Shown here: one piece after another, positions 36,380-49,078 of the stretch | How positions within the stretch are numbered: the first letter of the stretch is position 1 | Layout of the letters: each line of letters opens with the position of its first letter | NCBI GenBank assembly: GCA_028023455.1 | Contig: JAQFVV010012434.1 | Span: 5,610,264 to 5,674,263 of the forward strand | DNA length: 64,000 nucleotides | Reading direction: 5' to 3' | DNA from: Epiperipatus broadwayi | Lineage: Eukaryota > Onychophora > Udeonychophora > Euonychophora > Peripatidae | Translations under genes and position numbers: made by a program | Notes under the pieces: model-generated | Told to the model about the DNA's origin: nothing | What the model saw: only the letters and a program-made list of their open reading frames with translations | The model's database searches: none

Positions 36380-39300
36380 GTATATATATACCCAATGGCA
36401 TAGGAATATCACTACACACTACTTCCCTATAATATTAGTGATACGACCATGATTCACACTAAAGAAAATAAATTATATTTAATATTAACATTTATTAAAT
36501 TAAATTAAATTATTAAACTATTTCATATTCCTTTATTTAATAAAATAATTCTAACTCTCTTTGAATAATATTCTATATCACAATTACAATCTGAGGTCAT
36601 TATTATTATTTTTGAAAAAAAATACATTAATTGATATAATTACATGCTATGAGGGATTTTACATATATCTAGCTATATAAAATAATAATAATAAAAACTA
36701 TATGCATTAATTTTTCCTTATTAAACTCAATAATTAATTTTCTTGTAAGCTAAACTAAAACTAAATGAAGATTATGAATTTATAATAATTAATATTTTTA
36801 TTATCATAAATTTTTTTAAATCATCTCTTAATATTACTGTATTATATCTAATAATTTTTGTTTTTCATATGGCATTTTAAACATCAATCTTTACTATAAC
36901 CATCAAGTAAAATAAATAAAATTTGCATTATTCAATTTTTATAGTCAAGATAAAATACCTTTAACAATAACAATATGCTTATTATTCATTATACTATTTA
37001 GATTATGTGTCATAATACCCAAATATATTCAATTGTTACAACACATGTGTGGCTAGGATGATGGGTCATAATTTGGACTTAACAAGAAAAGAAACTCTAG
37101 ACATCAGATTAATTATAAAACAATATTAACAATTTATTATAACAATATAAAAATATACAATTTATAGTTATTATATTTTAAAAACATATTTAAACATTAT
37201 AAAATTTAAAAAAATAATAACAATAAAAAATATTTATACAAGAAATAAATAATTTACACTTTAAAATTATTTACTATTATGAAATAATATCTTTCACTTT
37301 AAACTTAACACTATTAATCCCTTCCATCATATTTCTATACTATACATACTAATAATGTCAACAACTTATATTTTGTTCTAGATTTTCACAAAAAATATTC
37401 TTCCATTATGATTTATTTAGTTAAACATTCTATAATATTTTTATACTAAACATGTAAATAACTTATATTCTACATTTTCACAAAAAATATTCTATTATGA
37501 TTTATTTAAACATTCCATAATAAAATAACTTCATTGTAATTCTATAACTTGTCATACACTCTATGTTTATCTGTATTTATAAAATAAACATATAATTACT
37601 TCAATAGTAAATATGATTTGGTATTAATTTATATTATTTCTATCAATATGCATCATTATCAGGGTTTATTTTACATTATTACCATTCATATCATTACCAC
37701 ATGCACTATAATTTGATCTCTAAAAAATTTGGAATATAATAAAAACATTCCTCAAATCTTTATTTAAAAACATTCTTTAATATTTCATTCGTTCAATATT
37801 TAACTCTTCTTGTATTAACTATATTCTTTATATCAAGTGAGAGTTTAGCTATTATTCTTTACTCAAGTTTACAATTCTCAAATACAATGTATGAACCAAT
37901 GTGATAGCAGTGATTAAATGTGAGGGATTGACATCTTCTAGAACTATGAGAAATAATGATATCATGGACATGTAACTTAAGCCACATTTTTCTTATGTCT
38001 ACATTAATTTCTATCTTGGCTTCTCTTTAAGCTCTTACAGATTTACAAAAAATACTAGTGTCCATGTATCACAAAACCTACAGACTTACTTTAACTGTAT
38101 TACACTTAACATTAAATATATTCCTATCACTACAGGATTTCCTAATAACTACTTTCCTGAACTATTAATTATCTATTGAAACACTGTATAAATCTTAAAA
38201 ACATCGCAAATAAACACTGTACATCTCTTCATCAAAATAATATCCAAACTTTTAAACATAGCATACCTTAAACACCAAATAGATTAAAATAAGACAAACA
38301 AATAATTTATGATATTCAACTTATCACAAGTACATTCATTTAAATATTTATAAGTTGTTTAGAGATCAATTATTCATACAGTATATAATAATATACAGAT
38401 TATGATAACTATATTCATACCTCTTGTAAATTGCCATCATAGGAATATAAGCACAACAAATATAATATTCATTTTACCTGAATTTTAGTTTGCATTATTA
38501 AATGCCAATATCTTATATTAAATATAATAAATGAAAGTTACCTTAATCATATATTGCTATGATTATTATTGGTGATTCTCTAGTTGACATAACTTGATGT
38601 TACAGAATCATTATAAATAAAAGGGAAGAAAAATTTTAATTTTTCTTCCTTTTTTTAATATTAAATATAAAATTCTAAATATTTTAAATCTTAAAACTAC
38701 TATATAGTAAGAATAATTATAAACATCATAATATAAAGTTGTAATTATAAATTTATTGATTACGTAATATTTACTGAGGCTATAACCTCGACAATATGTG
38801 TATAAAATGCGATAGTAGAGACCTCTACAGGTGTTTATTAACTTAAACTATCTTATATTTCACATAATAAGAAAAAAAATGATAAAAGTTTTCTTTCATT
38901 CCTTGAATTGAATTATCATCTGGGCAGCACTCTTCTCCATAACAACCAGTTAACTTGAACAAAGATTTTATTCCCCTTCTTTCTCCCTTCCACATTATTT
39001 CACAGATCTTTGCAGCATAATTAAAACACATGAAAGAAGTTCTAGAAAAATATCACTGATCAATAATGAATAAAAAGTCTTTATAATTAAAAGCTCATTC
39101 TTCCTACTTTTTTGATAATAACAAATTCCTCTAAGTTACTTAATGAAACATTTATCAAATTTTAAGTTTTCTTTCTTTCAGCATTCAACTAAACATTACA
39201 GAATTATCTAGCTTTAAAATATTCTCCATTCATATTTAATTCCAATAATGTTAATAGTAGACTTTTAAACTTATATACCTTCTGAAAATTCTTTGCAGTT

Positions 39301-39639
39301 AGCATTTCAATAACTTTAATACTTGTTTAAAAAAAACATAAAATTTTAAAGTTCTCCTAGTGGATACTAGTATACAATATACTCATGAATTACTATTTAA
39401 ACTGAATAGTAGTTAGTAAATACATTTTCACAAAAAAAATAATTAATCAGCATTTTCTCCTTCTTCTTAAAATTATTAATGCTCTCCTAAAGTTTCTCAT
39501 AAATTTAAAATAGGAAATATAGGTTTTTCTGAATAAAGGTCTATTTTTCTTATTGCAACTTGATAAAATTAATAAAAATGTTCTCTATCATTCAACATAT
39601 GAACAGGAATAAATTTAAATTCCTTATGTAACCTTCGCA
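36380..39639. other. Intergenic, nothing firmly recognised
   Basis: A+T-rich DNA. A local near-duplication occurs around 37380-37510 (TTTTCACAAAAAATATTCTT repeated about 95 bp later). A minus-strand frame at 38843-39031 (CYGEECCPDDNSIQG) follows a good acceptor (GATATTTTTCTAG, about 39045) but matches nothing I know. Confidence 0.4.
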
Positions 39640-39850
39640 TTGTTCCGTGGACAAAACGATTTGATATTCGGCAAAGTTTTTTAATTAAAGGCGTTCTATT
39701 TCTATGAAAATGACTTGACTTCTCCCCAGAATTTTCTTGAATATCTCCCCTTCATCTCTGCTCACCTATATTTTTAGGAAAAATCTACCCCCTCCCTTCC
39801 CAATGATTGGTTAATTAATTCCAGACCCTTACTAAAATTTATATACCAAT
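39640..39850. promoter_or_regulatory. CpG-containing island with CCAAT and polypyrimidine tract
   Basis: Within very A+T-rich surroundings this ~200-bp block has clustered CpGs (TTCGCATTGTTCCGTGGAC, GATATTCGGC, GGCGTTC), a pyrimidine-rich stretch CCCCCTCCCTTCCC (about 39788-39801) and an inverted CCAAT (GATTGGTTAA). It resembles the islands at 36.1 and 54.6 kb. It could be regulatory DNA or an old repeat end; no transcript is visible. Confidence 0.2.
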
Positions 39851-42790
39851 TACTTCTGTCTTGATTTTTAAAATAATTTCATAATAAATATTACTAAATA
39901 ATATATTTTTAAATTTTACTTTAATACAATATTTAAATAAATATTTTAATAAAAACATGTTTTATTACAAAATAAATTTTTAATACTTAAAAATTTATCA
40001 TTTATGTGACTATAATAATTATTTTTCATACTGTTATAAAATTGATACAACAAAATTTAAAAAATGCAACATTTAATTTAGCAAGTAATACATTTTACTT
40101 TAAGGATAAGGAGAAAAAATTCAATAAATTGTTACATAAATGGGTTTGCACACATATTAACAAACACATTTGATTTTGCATTTATTTCTTCATTATTAAA
40201 TAATAATAAAAATAATTAAGTTGTAATTTTAAATTAGAGTGATAATAATTACAAAATATTAATTTTAATCACTAAGATTATTGAGATAAAATTATATCAT
40301 TTTAATTACACATTTTTATCTTAAAATAAATAGCATTTTATATCTCAACTTTATTACTTGAATTAAATCATATTGCTTTATAGTATCCTAGCTTAATTTT
40401 AATATTAAATATATATATATCTTAATCTATTTTTTATATTAACCAATATGTTATAACTATTGTATAAAATTTCTGTAAAAATTGATTATTATTCACATCC
40501 ATAGAGTAATGTAGCAAAATAGAATGGTTACAGTTTATATATATTGTACATGTAACCTGGAGAAACTACCTTTAAATATGATTAATCAATGCAACTTTTA
40601 TAGAGTTATATATAAAAGAAATAATAATGGAGATGATTGGATCTAAAACAGGTTAAATTTCCCAATCACCTCCCCAAAATCAACACTAGTGATTCCAAAT
40701 AGATTTACCACTCAGAAATAATTTAATTTAAATAAATAGACATCCACTTTCAGGTTTTACTAGGACATTATGATAAATAGACAATTCCAAATACTATAAT
40801 CCCTCAATTCATGATAACAGTCAACATTTTTTTAGTGACAAACATTCTCAATACTTAAAAAAAATTCTTTTTTTGATAAACACAGAATTGATAAGCGCAA
40901 ATGTGACCATTTGAAAAGTAGCTAATAGAGAAAATGGCACTGACAATTTGAATTTTGAAAATTAATAACAATTTCTTTAATAATTAAATTAATTAATACA
41001 TATACACACAAAATTAAAAATAATTATTTTAGAATACATTCATACAATAGCTTAACATTTTTTTTTTTTTAAAAAAGTAACTTAGCAACTAATACATATG
41101 AAAATATTCTAACAAAGTAATTAGATTGTATTGACATATTAAGGCCTTTTTTATATATTGTTTTTTTAAAGTTTCAAAATGAATATTCTTACCATGGTAT
41201 TTTTATTTTTTATTCACTTCCATTAGTGATCAAAATGGAGTAAAAACTTATGATGTTTTTGTTCAACTCATTTTATTTTAAATGTTCCATTTTCAAAAAA
41301 AAACACACACACACATTCTTCCATTAGTTATATTCAATCCAGGATTATTGCATTAAATTCAAGCTCAGGCAGTTTTGGGATGATGACAACATGATTTGTG
41401 ATGAGGTGGCACACTTCAGATTAATTAACAATGAATTTTCTGTAACTATATTAACAAATAATAGTCATTATCCATAAAGCAAAGCATTTCTCTCAAGCAT
41501 GATTTATATTTAATCAATTACATCAGCGTAATTATCCAAATTGATATATTTTTTAGTCATGTTAGAGTTCACAAAGTTAAAAAAAAAATTTTTACTGCTC
41601 TTTCCAAAAGAATCAGAGATACACTGTTTTTCTTTCTTTTAAACAAGCAATTTATCCAAGTGTCAGACCACATTTGAGATATCTAAAAATTAAATTTGCA
41701 TTTTTCAACCTCTATTGAGAAATGTTGCTAACATTTTCTTTTACAGCTTTAAAATGTACATACATTTATTTTCAAATATTTTAATTTCAAAAAAATTCAA
41801 AAGATGTCATGATAATCAAATAAGTGGAAATTTCAAAGTAATTGAAACCACACATTGATGCCTAGTCACTGTATATTCGGCGATCTCGAACTTTGCAAGA
41901 TTACTTTAAGAAAATATTACAATGGTCTGTGTAATAATTATTAGAAATCAATATATGTTATTACATATTAATTTTTTACAGAAATGTTTTATTTTTAAAT
42001 ATAAAATACATTCTTCTGAATATTGTTACCATAGAGATTACGGTTGCAGGATTTACAACTGTCTAGAAATGATATTACTTAGCAGACTATTATAATATTT
42101 AGTGATATCATAAAAATTACAAAAAAAAATTAAACTTTTAAAGCATAAATTGATAGATTTAGTAGATATTAAAAATAACTTATTCGGATTTTTAAAACAA
42201 ACATCAAACAAAAATTTCATTCATTTTGCAAATTGAATCAGCTCCACCTGAAATTTGATGACATGACATCTAATTTTTAAAATAATTCTGAAAATCAAAT
42301 GTGATTTTTTAAATTTTATTTAATTTCTAAACAAAAATATCTATTGAATGAGGTCAAATTTATTATATTCTGATAAATAATAATGGGTTAATATTAAAAT
42401 GAAAATTGAAAGCTTAAATCTAGTAAGAACAAAGAAATCTGTAAAAATGTTAGCAGAGTGCAGGAGGGTAAATCCCTAGTCTAGACTAAGGAAAGACTAT
42501 GACATCTACTTTTAATCTCTTTTTATGATTTTTTTTAATTAAAAATATACAATAGATAAGTAATTAAAACTACAGAATAAGCTGGAGACTTTTTCTTATC
42601 TTTTAATTACTAATACTAACCAGAATTGTAAATTTGTTTTTTTTATCTACAGATCTAATCAAATTAACTTTTTTTTAAACAAAAAATATAATTAATAAAG
42701 ACTAGAGATTATCCATTAATGAATATTTCTGTAATGTAATTTTCATTACACCAATCGTGCAAGGTAGGAAATGTTTTTATCCACTTTTAA
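39851..42790. other. Intergenic, nothing recognised
   Basis: A+T-rich sequence with poly-T/A runs, (AC)n at about 41302-41314, and a small CpG cluster near 41877-41890. No gene or structured repeat was found. Confidence 0.45.
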
Positions 42791-43052
42791 TACCTTGTGG
42801 AGGGATGTAATCATAAACATATGATCAAAGACATAAGAAAAAAATCTGATTCCCATGATCCACATTTTATGCTGAGCCAGCACTCATCAGTTGGCCCAGA
42901 TCACAATCTTTGATACTTTCAATACTTTGTGGAGGGATGTAATCATAAACATATGATCAAAAATAAATGAAAATGATCTATGATCCCAAGATGCACATTT
43001 CATGCTGAACCAATACTCACCAGTTGGCCCAGACCACAATATTTCATACTAT
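42791..43052 (+). repeat. Two-copy tandem repeat (~132-bp period), foldback-family fragment
   Basis: TACCTTGTGGAGGGATGTAA at 42791 recurs as TACTTTGTGGAGGGATGTAA at 42923. Both copies continue through AACATATGATCAAA and CATGCTGA(G/A)CCA to CAGTTGGCCCAGA. The second half of each unit matches the interior of foldback element A (CATGCTGAACCAGCACTCAT, CAGTTGG), so this is a duplicated fragment of that family. Confidence 0.75.
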
Positions 43053-44399
43053 TTCAATCTCTTTCATTTTAAGTGATCTTACATGGATTCTTCTATTAAA
43101 ATTCATTTTAATAAATGTTCCATTTATCTTTATTTGTTTATTAAATCCAAATAATTTGCTTTTATATATATCACCATGCTCACACAAGCTTTCAAAAAAA
43201 CACTTTAAATTTAAAAAAACTTTAAATAATTTTTATCACCCCACACATGCTTAATATGCCAACTATGTATGCCAAGTGATCACTATAATATATATAATCA
43301 TTTTTCTGTAAGGCTTGATGGAAAGCAATATCAATATTTTTTCAAAGAGACTTTTTTGGTGTCACATAATGATATAGATGAAATGTTTGTGGGCCCTATG
43401 CAAAATTTCAAAAATGGATTTTTTAATATATAGTAACAAATATTTTAATACAGCAGTTTTCTCAATAATTATGCCACTGGTGTCACAAGATCTGTTATCA
43501 TGCAGATCATTTGCTTAACAAATAGTCTCTAAAGTACTTCTACTCTTTTATGTAAATGTCAGTACTTCATTATACAATTTTTTTAAATAATAATATAGCA
43601 ATCTAAAAACTACTCACAATTATTCTCAATGAATTTATTTAAAAAATAGCATGTAGCATTTTTTATAGATAAGTGAGCTGATAAAATACTGCAATAAATT
43701 ATATCAAAACATCTCATTACCAATAATATAATTTTAAATCTGTATTATTAACAGTAAAACACTTTATGTTGCTTAATGCAGTGCTATCCATGTAAGCATG
43801 AATAATCAATAAATTATAGTTTTTGCTACTCAGTGATTACCCATGTTTGTCCAGACAGCTCTAACATAGAGCATTAAAAATATGCATGACAAATGGATAT
43901 TCAAATACATTGCTATTCTCTTGAATGCTAAATTACAGAAACTTAGAAATTGTCATCAAAATATTTTTTATAAAACTCTTTAACAAATTTAAAAGATCAA
44001 TTGGAATATAATAATTTATACGGTCAGTCAAAGCACAAAATTCTGTGTAACCCCATGATATATTAAGCATGAGAAGGATCATGAAAATTATTTAAGGTCC
44101 TTTTAAAATTTGAAGTACTATTTTTTTTAATGCATGTGCATGTGCTTGCATGATATTCTTTGATTGTTCCTCTAATTGTATATTCCTTTTGGTATATTTG
44201 TATTAATAAAGTCTATAGTTTCACAGAAAAACAGAGAAGCCTTCAAGAGGCCTTCAATCACCAATTCATTACTACAAGCTTATTTAATTATATAACATTA
44301 TATTTTTTAAATCAGATATATTTTTAAAATGTGAAGTAAAATTTAAAACAGAATAATATTGATGCTTTTCAATATCTTATTCAATAATTTAAAAAATGA
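43053..44399. other. Intergenic, nothing recognised
   Basis: A+T-rich DNA. The frame at 43024-43254 overlaps the repeat and is a hydrophobic, low-complexity artefact. Confidence 0.45.
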
Positions 44400-44520
44400 A
44401 TAATTGAATGATTCACTGAGCAGAAGTTCATAAAAAGTTCAAGCACCAAAAATGATGGAGCAGAGCTGCAATCCATAAACCTTCAGCTCCAAAAGTCTAT
44501 TATTACATTAAACTGTGGAA
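44400..44520 (+). repeat. Dispersed repeat R-B, copy 3
   Basis: TAATTGAATGATTCACTGAG through CAATCCATAAACCTTCAGCT and CCAAAAGTCTATTATTACAT matches the copies at 8.4 and 13.7 kb in order and spacing. It is a non-coding interspersed repeat of unknown class. Confidence 0.55.
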
Positions 44521-44664
44521 GGCTACTCAAATAAAAGTAATAATTAGTACTTTTAATATTGAGCTGCATAGAACTTTTTATTTTAAATCAATAATATAAT
44601 TTAAAATATTCTTATTCGGTCTCAAGTTTTATAGTTAAAAAAAGTATACGTTTAAATTAAAAAG

Positions 44665-44763
44665 GAATTGAACTCAGACTTTCAAGCTCCTTACAACTAT
44701 CCACTCCACCTTATACAACTGAAATGGATAGCTATAGGGAGCTTGAAAGTCTGAGTTCAATTC
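44665..44763. mobile_element. 99-bp MITE with perfect 26-bp terminal inverted repeats
   Basis: The arms 44665-44690 and 44738-44763 are perfect reverse complements (GAATTGAACTCAGACTTTCA...). Looser complementarity continues inward (CTATCCA with TGGATAG). The end motif CAGACTTTCAAGCTCC also forms the ends of foldback element A, so this is the smallest member of that family. The flanks beyond both ends resemble those of element A (TCTAATTACATTAAGTTC against TCTAGTTGCATCGAAAGTTC), so the true element may be somewhat longer. Confidence 0.8.
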
Positions 44764-44858
44764 TCTTCTAATTACATTAAGTTCAATATAGGCAATATAT
44801 GTGTATTTAAATAGATGGTTAAATATACTTTATTAAAAATATTAATATATTATACTTG

Positions 44859-45055
44859 TAGTAATAATTGAAAGGTTGCTAGTCTTTCACATGTGCCTCC
44901 TGTTGTCTCTCAGACAGCCAATCAGATTTTAAGCAGCTGTCTTAAGAATGATCAAGGTCTGATCGTTCTTAAGACAGCTGTTTAAAATCTGATTGGCTGT
45001 CTGAGAGACAATGGGAAGTGCATGTGAAAGACTAGCAACTTTTCAATTATTACTA
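44859..45055. mobile_element. 197-bp near-perfect palindrome (hairpin MITE)
   Basis: The two ~97-bp arms, 44859-44955 and 44959-45055, are almost exact reverse complements around a 3-base centre (GGT). The outer ends are TAGTAATAATTG and CAATTATTACTA. The interior includes TCAGACAGCCAATCAGATTT and the complementary AAATCTGATTGGCTGTCTGA. The mismatches are few, so the element is probably young or conserved. It could fold into a ~97-bp RNA or DNA hairpin. No transposase family is assigned. It is unrelated in sequence to the 44665 MITE. Confidence 0.85.
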
Positions 45056-46629
45056 ATTTAATAACAACATGCGATTTAGATGAATATTATTATACCTGTA
45101 GATAAATGAAACCACTGGCTCTGCATTTCTATTACTGGCAGTGAAAATCACATCATAATGATATTTTTTATTGTATCTTGAAAAAATTTTTAAGGTTTGT
45201 GAAGAAGCATTCAAATCTCATATCATGTTATGGCAAAAGAATGCAATAATAATTATAATGTGAGATCCTTTAATTGAGTTTAAAATTAACCAGAACTACA
45301 AAAGTAAATATTAAATATTCTCTTTTCCTTTCATTAATGTTCTGCATTGACTTTATTAGTACTACTATAAATAAATAATTTTTCTTCTATGTTCTCATAA
45401 CAATGCAAACCAAAAACTTTAATATATCACAATTTTAGAATATCAGTCAGTTTCAATCATCCAACAATCTTCTTCATATACACATATAAGATGATGTGAT
45501 CTCCCAGTGATAGCAGATTGTCATATTCCTACAGATGCTGAGCCCATGTATATTTAACCATATTATACTTTTGTTTTCTTTTTAATACTCAAAACTAACA
45601 ACTACATTAAAAATGTGGAATAAAAATAATAATTATTGTTTATTTATATTAGAACCATAAAAATAGCTAATAAAAAAGTTTAATACTATTACACTAATAA
45701 TATTAATCCATTTTATTTAATCTAAAACTTCTACAACAGCACTGCTAATCAGAACTTCAGATAAGTTTCTGTTGTCTAGTCTTTAACTGTGAGAAGCATT
45801 GCATCACACTTATATATAGTAGTGATAGGAAATGGATTAGTTTCAAATATGAAGCAGTTTTCTGATATTCAGTGGTTTATAAATAAAGAGAACCAACCCA
45901 ATAACTTAAACAGAAACATGGTCTTTTTTAATATCGAGTATTAGGTTATAAAATATTCATTAATAAAACATATTAAACCTGAAAACATTAAAATATAAAT
46001 ATATAAAATTAAAAGAAAAGGCAAATTATACATATGCAGAATAAGTCTAAAAAAAATCTTAACAATCACAATCATTATGGATCTCAAAAGTTATAGATTC
46101 TTTAAATATAATTTTAATCTAAAATAAAAGTAAAACTGAAATCAGAAAATCAAAACAATTTTTCTTTTTTCATTTTTAAATTCAAAAATATTGTTTTATA
46201 TTTATGTATTACAAACATTGTAGTTCCATGCATCCAATGAGTCAATTATGTAATGCTTCAGTATTGTATTTAATGATATCAATTTAACAGTGTAATAAAA
46301 CAACATAATATACAGAGTCATGTGTTTTTACTCAGTGTTATAGTCTCAAAGGTTAGTGATACATCTGTCACTTTTAATGTTCAAATGTCACAGCACTTCT
46401 CAAGTAGCTAAATGTTTGATTATTTATTTATTTTGATGTTTACATTAAATGCAAAAAAACCATATTCTATTAAAACTAATATTAAACATAAGGTTATCCT
46501 CAATAATTCACAATTTACATGTATTATCTCTTTAGATCATGGTTTACATTCTACTATTGGTCACTTAATATTTTCCTGTATAGTTTGAAATCTACAAGGT
46601 TGAAGTCCAATATTCTATCAAAGAAATGC
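45056..46629. other. Intergenic and possible 3' UTR of the 46.6-kb minus-strand exon
   Basis: A+T-rich sequence. On the minus strand two overlapping AATAAA signals (46432-46427 and 46428-46423) lie about 200 nt past the stop of the candidate exon at 46630-46819 and could be its polyadenylation signal. Nothing else was recognised. Confidence 0.4.
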
Positions 46630-46819
46630 TCAGATGTACCCACCAAGAGGTATTATATTTTGTTTTCCAACATCATCTAAATATGATGGGTCATAACTGT
46701 CTGTAAAACTGTAATTAAGCAAAGATGCATCCTGAGTAGAACTCCCAGTTATGAATGAAGGCTTCACTAGTTGAGACAAAATCATTAAAACTAGATCATC
46801 CTTAATTTGATCACCCTGC
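46630..46819 (-). CDS. Possible terminal coding exon, unidentified
   Basis: On the minus strand the acceptor-like GTAATATCTCCAG is followed by a frame reading QGDQIKDDLVLMILSQLVKP, then SSTQDASLLNYSFTDSYDPS and a C-terminus YLDDVGKQNIIPLGGYI, TGA. That is 62 residues after the acceptor, with a balanced, protein-like composition (Gly, Pro, Asp, Ser, Gln). Most chance frames here are Lys/Asn/Ile/Phe-rich. AATAAA signals occur about 200 nt downstream. I do not recognise the family. Upstream exons would lie to the right, but no obvious one is seen before 47.8 kb. It could be a real last exon or a pseudogene. Confidence 0.35.
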
Positions 46820-47874
46820 CTGGAGATATTACAGTACACTTTATTATCCAATCCAAAACATATTCCACTATGAAATATACAACCATTATATAGTAGTTTT
46901 TCTTGTTTATATTCATCATTGTTTTAATCTTATATTTCCCATTTAAAACAATTTCAATAGTTCATCTGCTTACAGTGTTAATTGTAAATATGTAACAGAT
47001 TTTTTAAAAAATGCACTGAATAATAAAAGTTTATAGTATTTAAAAACAACCACCCAATTTGAAATTCCCTTATAGGGTAATGATTAGTGCATTTCTCTGC
47101 TGAGCCCATGACCTAGCATTTATTTTCATTCAAGCTTAAACAATTTATGCAAGTAACTGACAATTTCTCTATTTTATTTTTATACTTAACTAGTAAATAT
47201 CAGCCAAACCAATTATCAATATTGATCACTCAAATAGATAAAAATTTATTCTTAATGGAAGAGTAAAGTTTTAGATTAATTTGATTGGAAGATATATTTG
47301 CTTAGACGATAAAAAATGAAGCAACTTTCATTAATGCAAAGACTTATACGTTTGTGGCCAATGAATTCATGGTTTACTTGTAGCAATTTTTCTTGCAATT
47401 TCTGCATTAGCTATGGAATAATTTTTTTATTATTACTTGCAGCTTTTCCTGTTTTTTTTTTTGAAATTATTTCCTTCCTAACTATGTCATTCTAATTTGC
47501 AAAAGCAATAATATATTATGATGTACACATATTTCCATTTATAGTTTCCTTGTAGTATATAAATATCTAAATAAAGAAAACAATTAAAGGTCATCTATTT
47601 ATTTAAAAAAATACTTGTTGTTTTGAATGATGGAATAAGTGAACCAGTTATTTATTAAATAAATAAAATGAAATATTTTTGTTTAAATTATTATCAAATG
47701 ATAAAAATTCCCTATTAGAATTGGAATCACATGATCACAAGTCAGTCTTTAAGAGAAGAAAAGACAGCATTTGGGGTTGCCATACTGACAGAAATGATTT
47801 TAGCAAGAAGACACAGACTTTCTTTTGATCAAAAATTTGTGTATAGTTTACTTTTCTTTTATAAATATATTCAG
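46820..47874. other. Intergenic or intronic, nothing recognised
   Basis: About 1 kb between two candidate exons on opposite strands. A+T-rich, with a poly-T run near 47452-47462. Confidence 0.4.
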
Positions 47875-48109
47875 GACATATAGTAAAGAAATATGCAATG
47901 GATATCACAAATACTATGCTGATCACCATAGAGACGAGATAATTGAATTCACCTTGGATTACAATACCATCAGGAATAATAATTGGTGGATCCCTATGTT
48001 TGTTTATGCTAGCAAAAAGGTAGCAAAGGAAATATCATCATATAATGGAATAGCAGCTGAAATATGCAAAACAGTACTAACAGACACTAATAAAAACCTT
48101 TTAAATTAA
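47875..48109 (+). CDS. Possible terminal coding exon, unidentified
   Basis: A pyrimidine-rich stretch and TTCAG (ending 47874) precede a frame that reads TYSKEICNGYHKYYADHHRD, EIIEFTLDYNTIRNNNWWIP and MFVYASKKVAKEISSYNGIA, ending in TAA at 48107-48109 (77 residues after the acceptor). Two adjacent tryptophans, His-His-Arg-Asp-Glu and the amphipathic ending look coding-like. AATAAA at 48179-48184 lies 70 nt past the stop. No family is recognised. The alternative is a chance frame or a decayed element. An in-frame ATG at 47825 would make it a 94-codon single-exon frame, but the first 16 residues are low-complexity. Confidence 0.33.
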
Positions 48110-48800
48110 CATTGTCAGCTAAGTTTCATTTTTTAAAAAAAGAAATGGTTTTAAAAAAAGCATAATGATAATTTTAATAATAAACATTTCTTAAATTTTT
48201 TTTTTAATAATTTCCATTAGTATAACTTACTTGGCATTCGTTATCATTTAAACAATACGAGCAATATATATATATTTAAAAAGTAACAATATTAAAACTT
48301 TTATTTGTTTAAAGAATTTATCTTTAACCCTTTCATGACTGTATGCTTTATAATTTAAATGTATATCATATCTATCAATTGCAATCTTAAAAAGAAAAGT
48401 GGAGGAGAGCTAAATTATAAAATATACGATAGGATATTAGATTGCAATTGATAAATTAGAATTATAATCTTTATTTTATCCACATCAATGAGTTAATGCT
48501 TACTTCAATAAATTTATATTATTATTAACCTAAGTCCTTTGATTTGACTATTGCAATCATTATAAAATTATTTTATTACATAATTTATTTTACAATTAAG
48601 ATAATTCATTGTACATCCCATACTATACTTTATCATGAAATAAGTCATCATTTATTGAACTGTATTTTCTTTGCCAAGCAAGACACTCATTTTCTGGACC
48701 ATTGGCACCTTACAAAATTCATGAGTTCATTGTAAATATAAATTTAAACTCCGATAGAGCCATTTGTGAATCGTATTTATTTGTCTATTTTTAGTTATAT
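48110..48800. other. Intergenic; one loose hairpin
   Basis: A 14-bp inverted repeat (ATCAATTGCAATCT near 48375 and AGATTGCAATTGAT near 48438) flanks about 50 bp. Otherwise A+T-rich and non-coding. Confidence 0.45.
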
Positions 48801-49012
48801 ATTTAGTTGCCTAAGTATAACATTTATGTAATATATTTTATAGTGCCCAAATATATAGTGCATAAGTGGAGAAAAACATCTTAGTTCAAGATTTTATTTA
48901 TAATATGCGGTTGCCCAAATCTATGAGGTACTTGCAGAGCAGATAATCCTGCTCAGTTGTAATATTTTTATTATATTCATGACTGCCCAAATCTGCAAAT
49001 GTAATAGAATTT
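48800..49012 (+). repeat. Degenerate ~70-bp periodic repeat
   Basis: TGCCCAAAT recurs at about 48843, 48912 and 48985, each followed by A+T-rich text, with a weaker TTGCCTAAGT before them at about 48807. The spacing is near 70 bp. A small perfect hairpin GAGCAGATAATCCTGCTC lies inside. The origin is unknown. Confidence 0.35.
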
Positions 49013-49078
49013 ATCTTACTTTTACATTTTAGAAGTCCTTCTTAGTTTTCCTTTACATTTGGCTTTTCCAACAAGGAA

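Noticed and set aside
47735-47929. Minus-strand frame overlapping the 47.9-kb candidate exon
   Set aside because: Hydrophobic, low-complexity composition; the plus-strand frame at the same place is more protein-like.
48800-49012. CRISPR-like spaced repeats (TGCCCAAAT)
   Set aside because: The shared core is only about 9-10 bases, spacing is irregular, and the DNA is eukaryotic.
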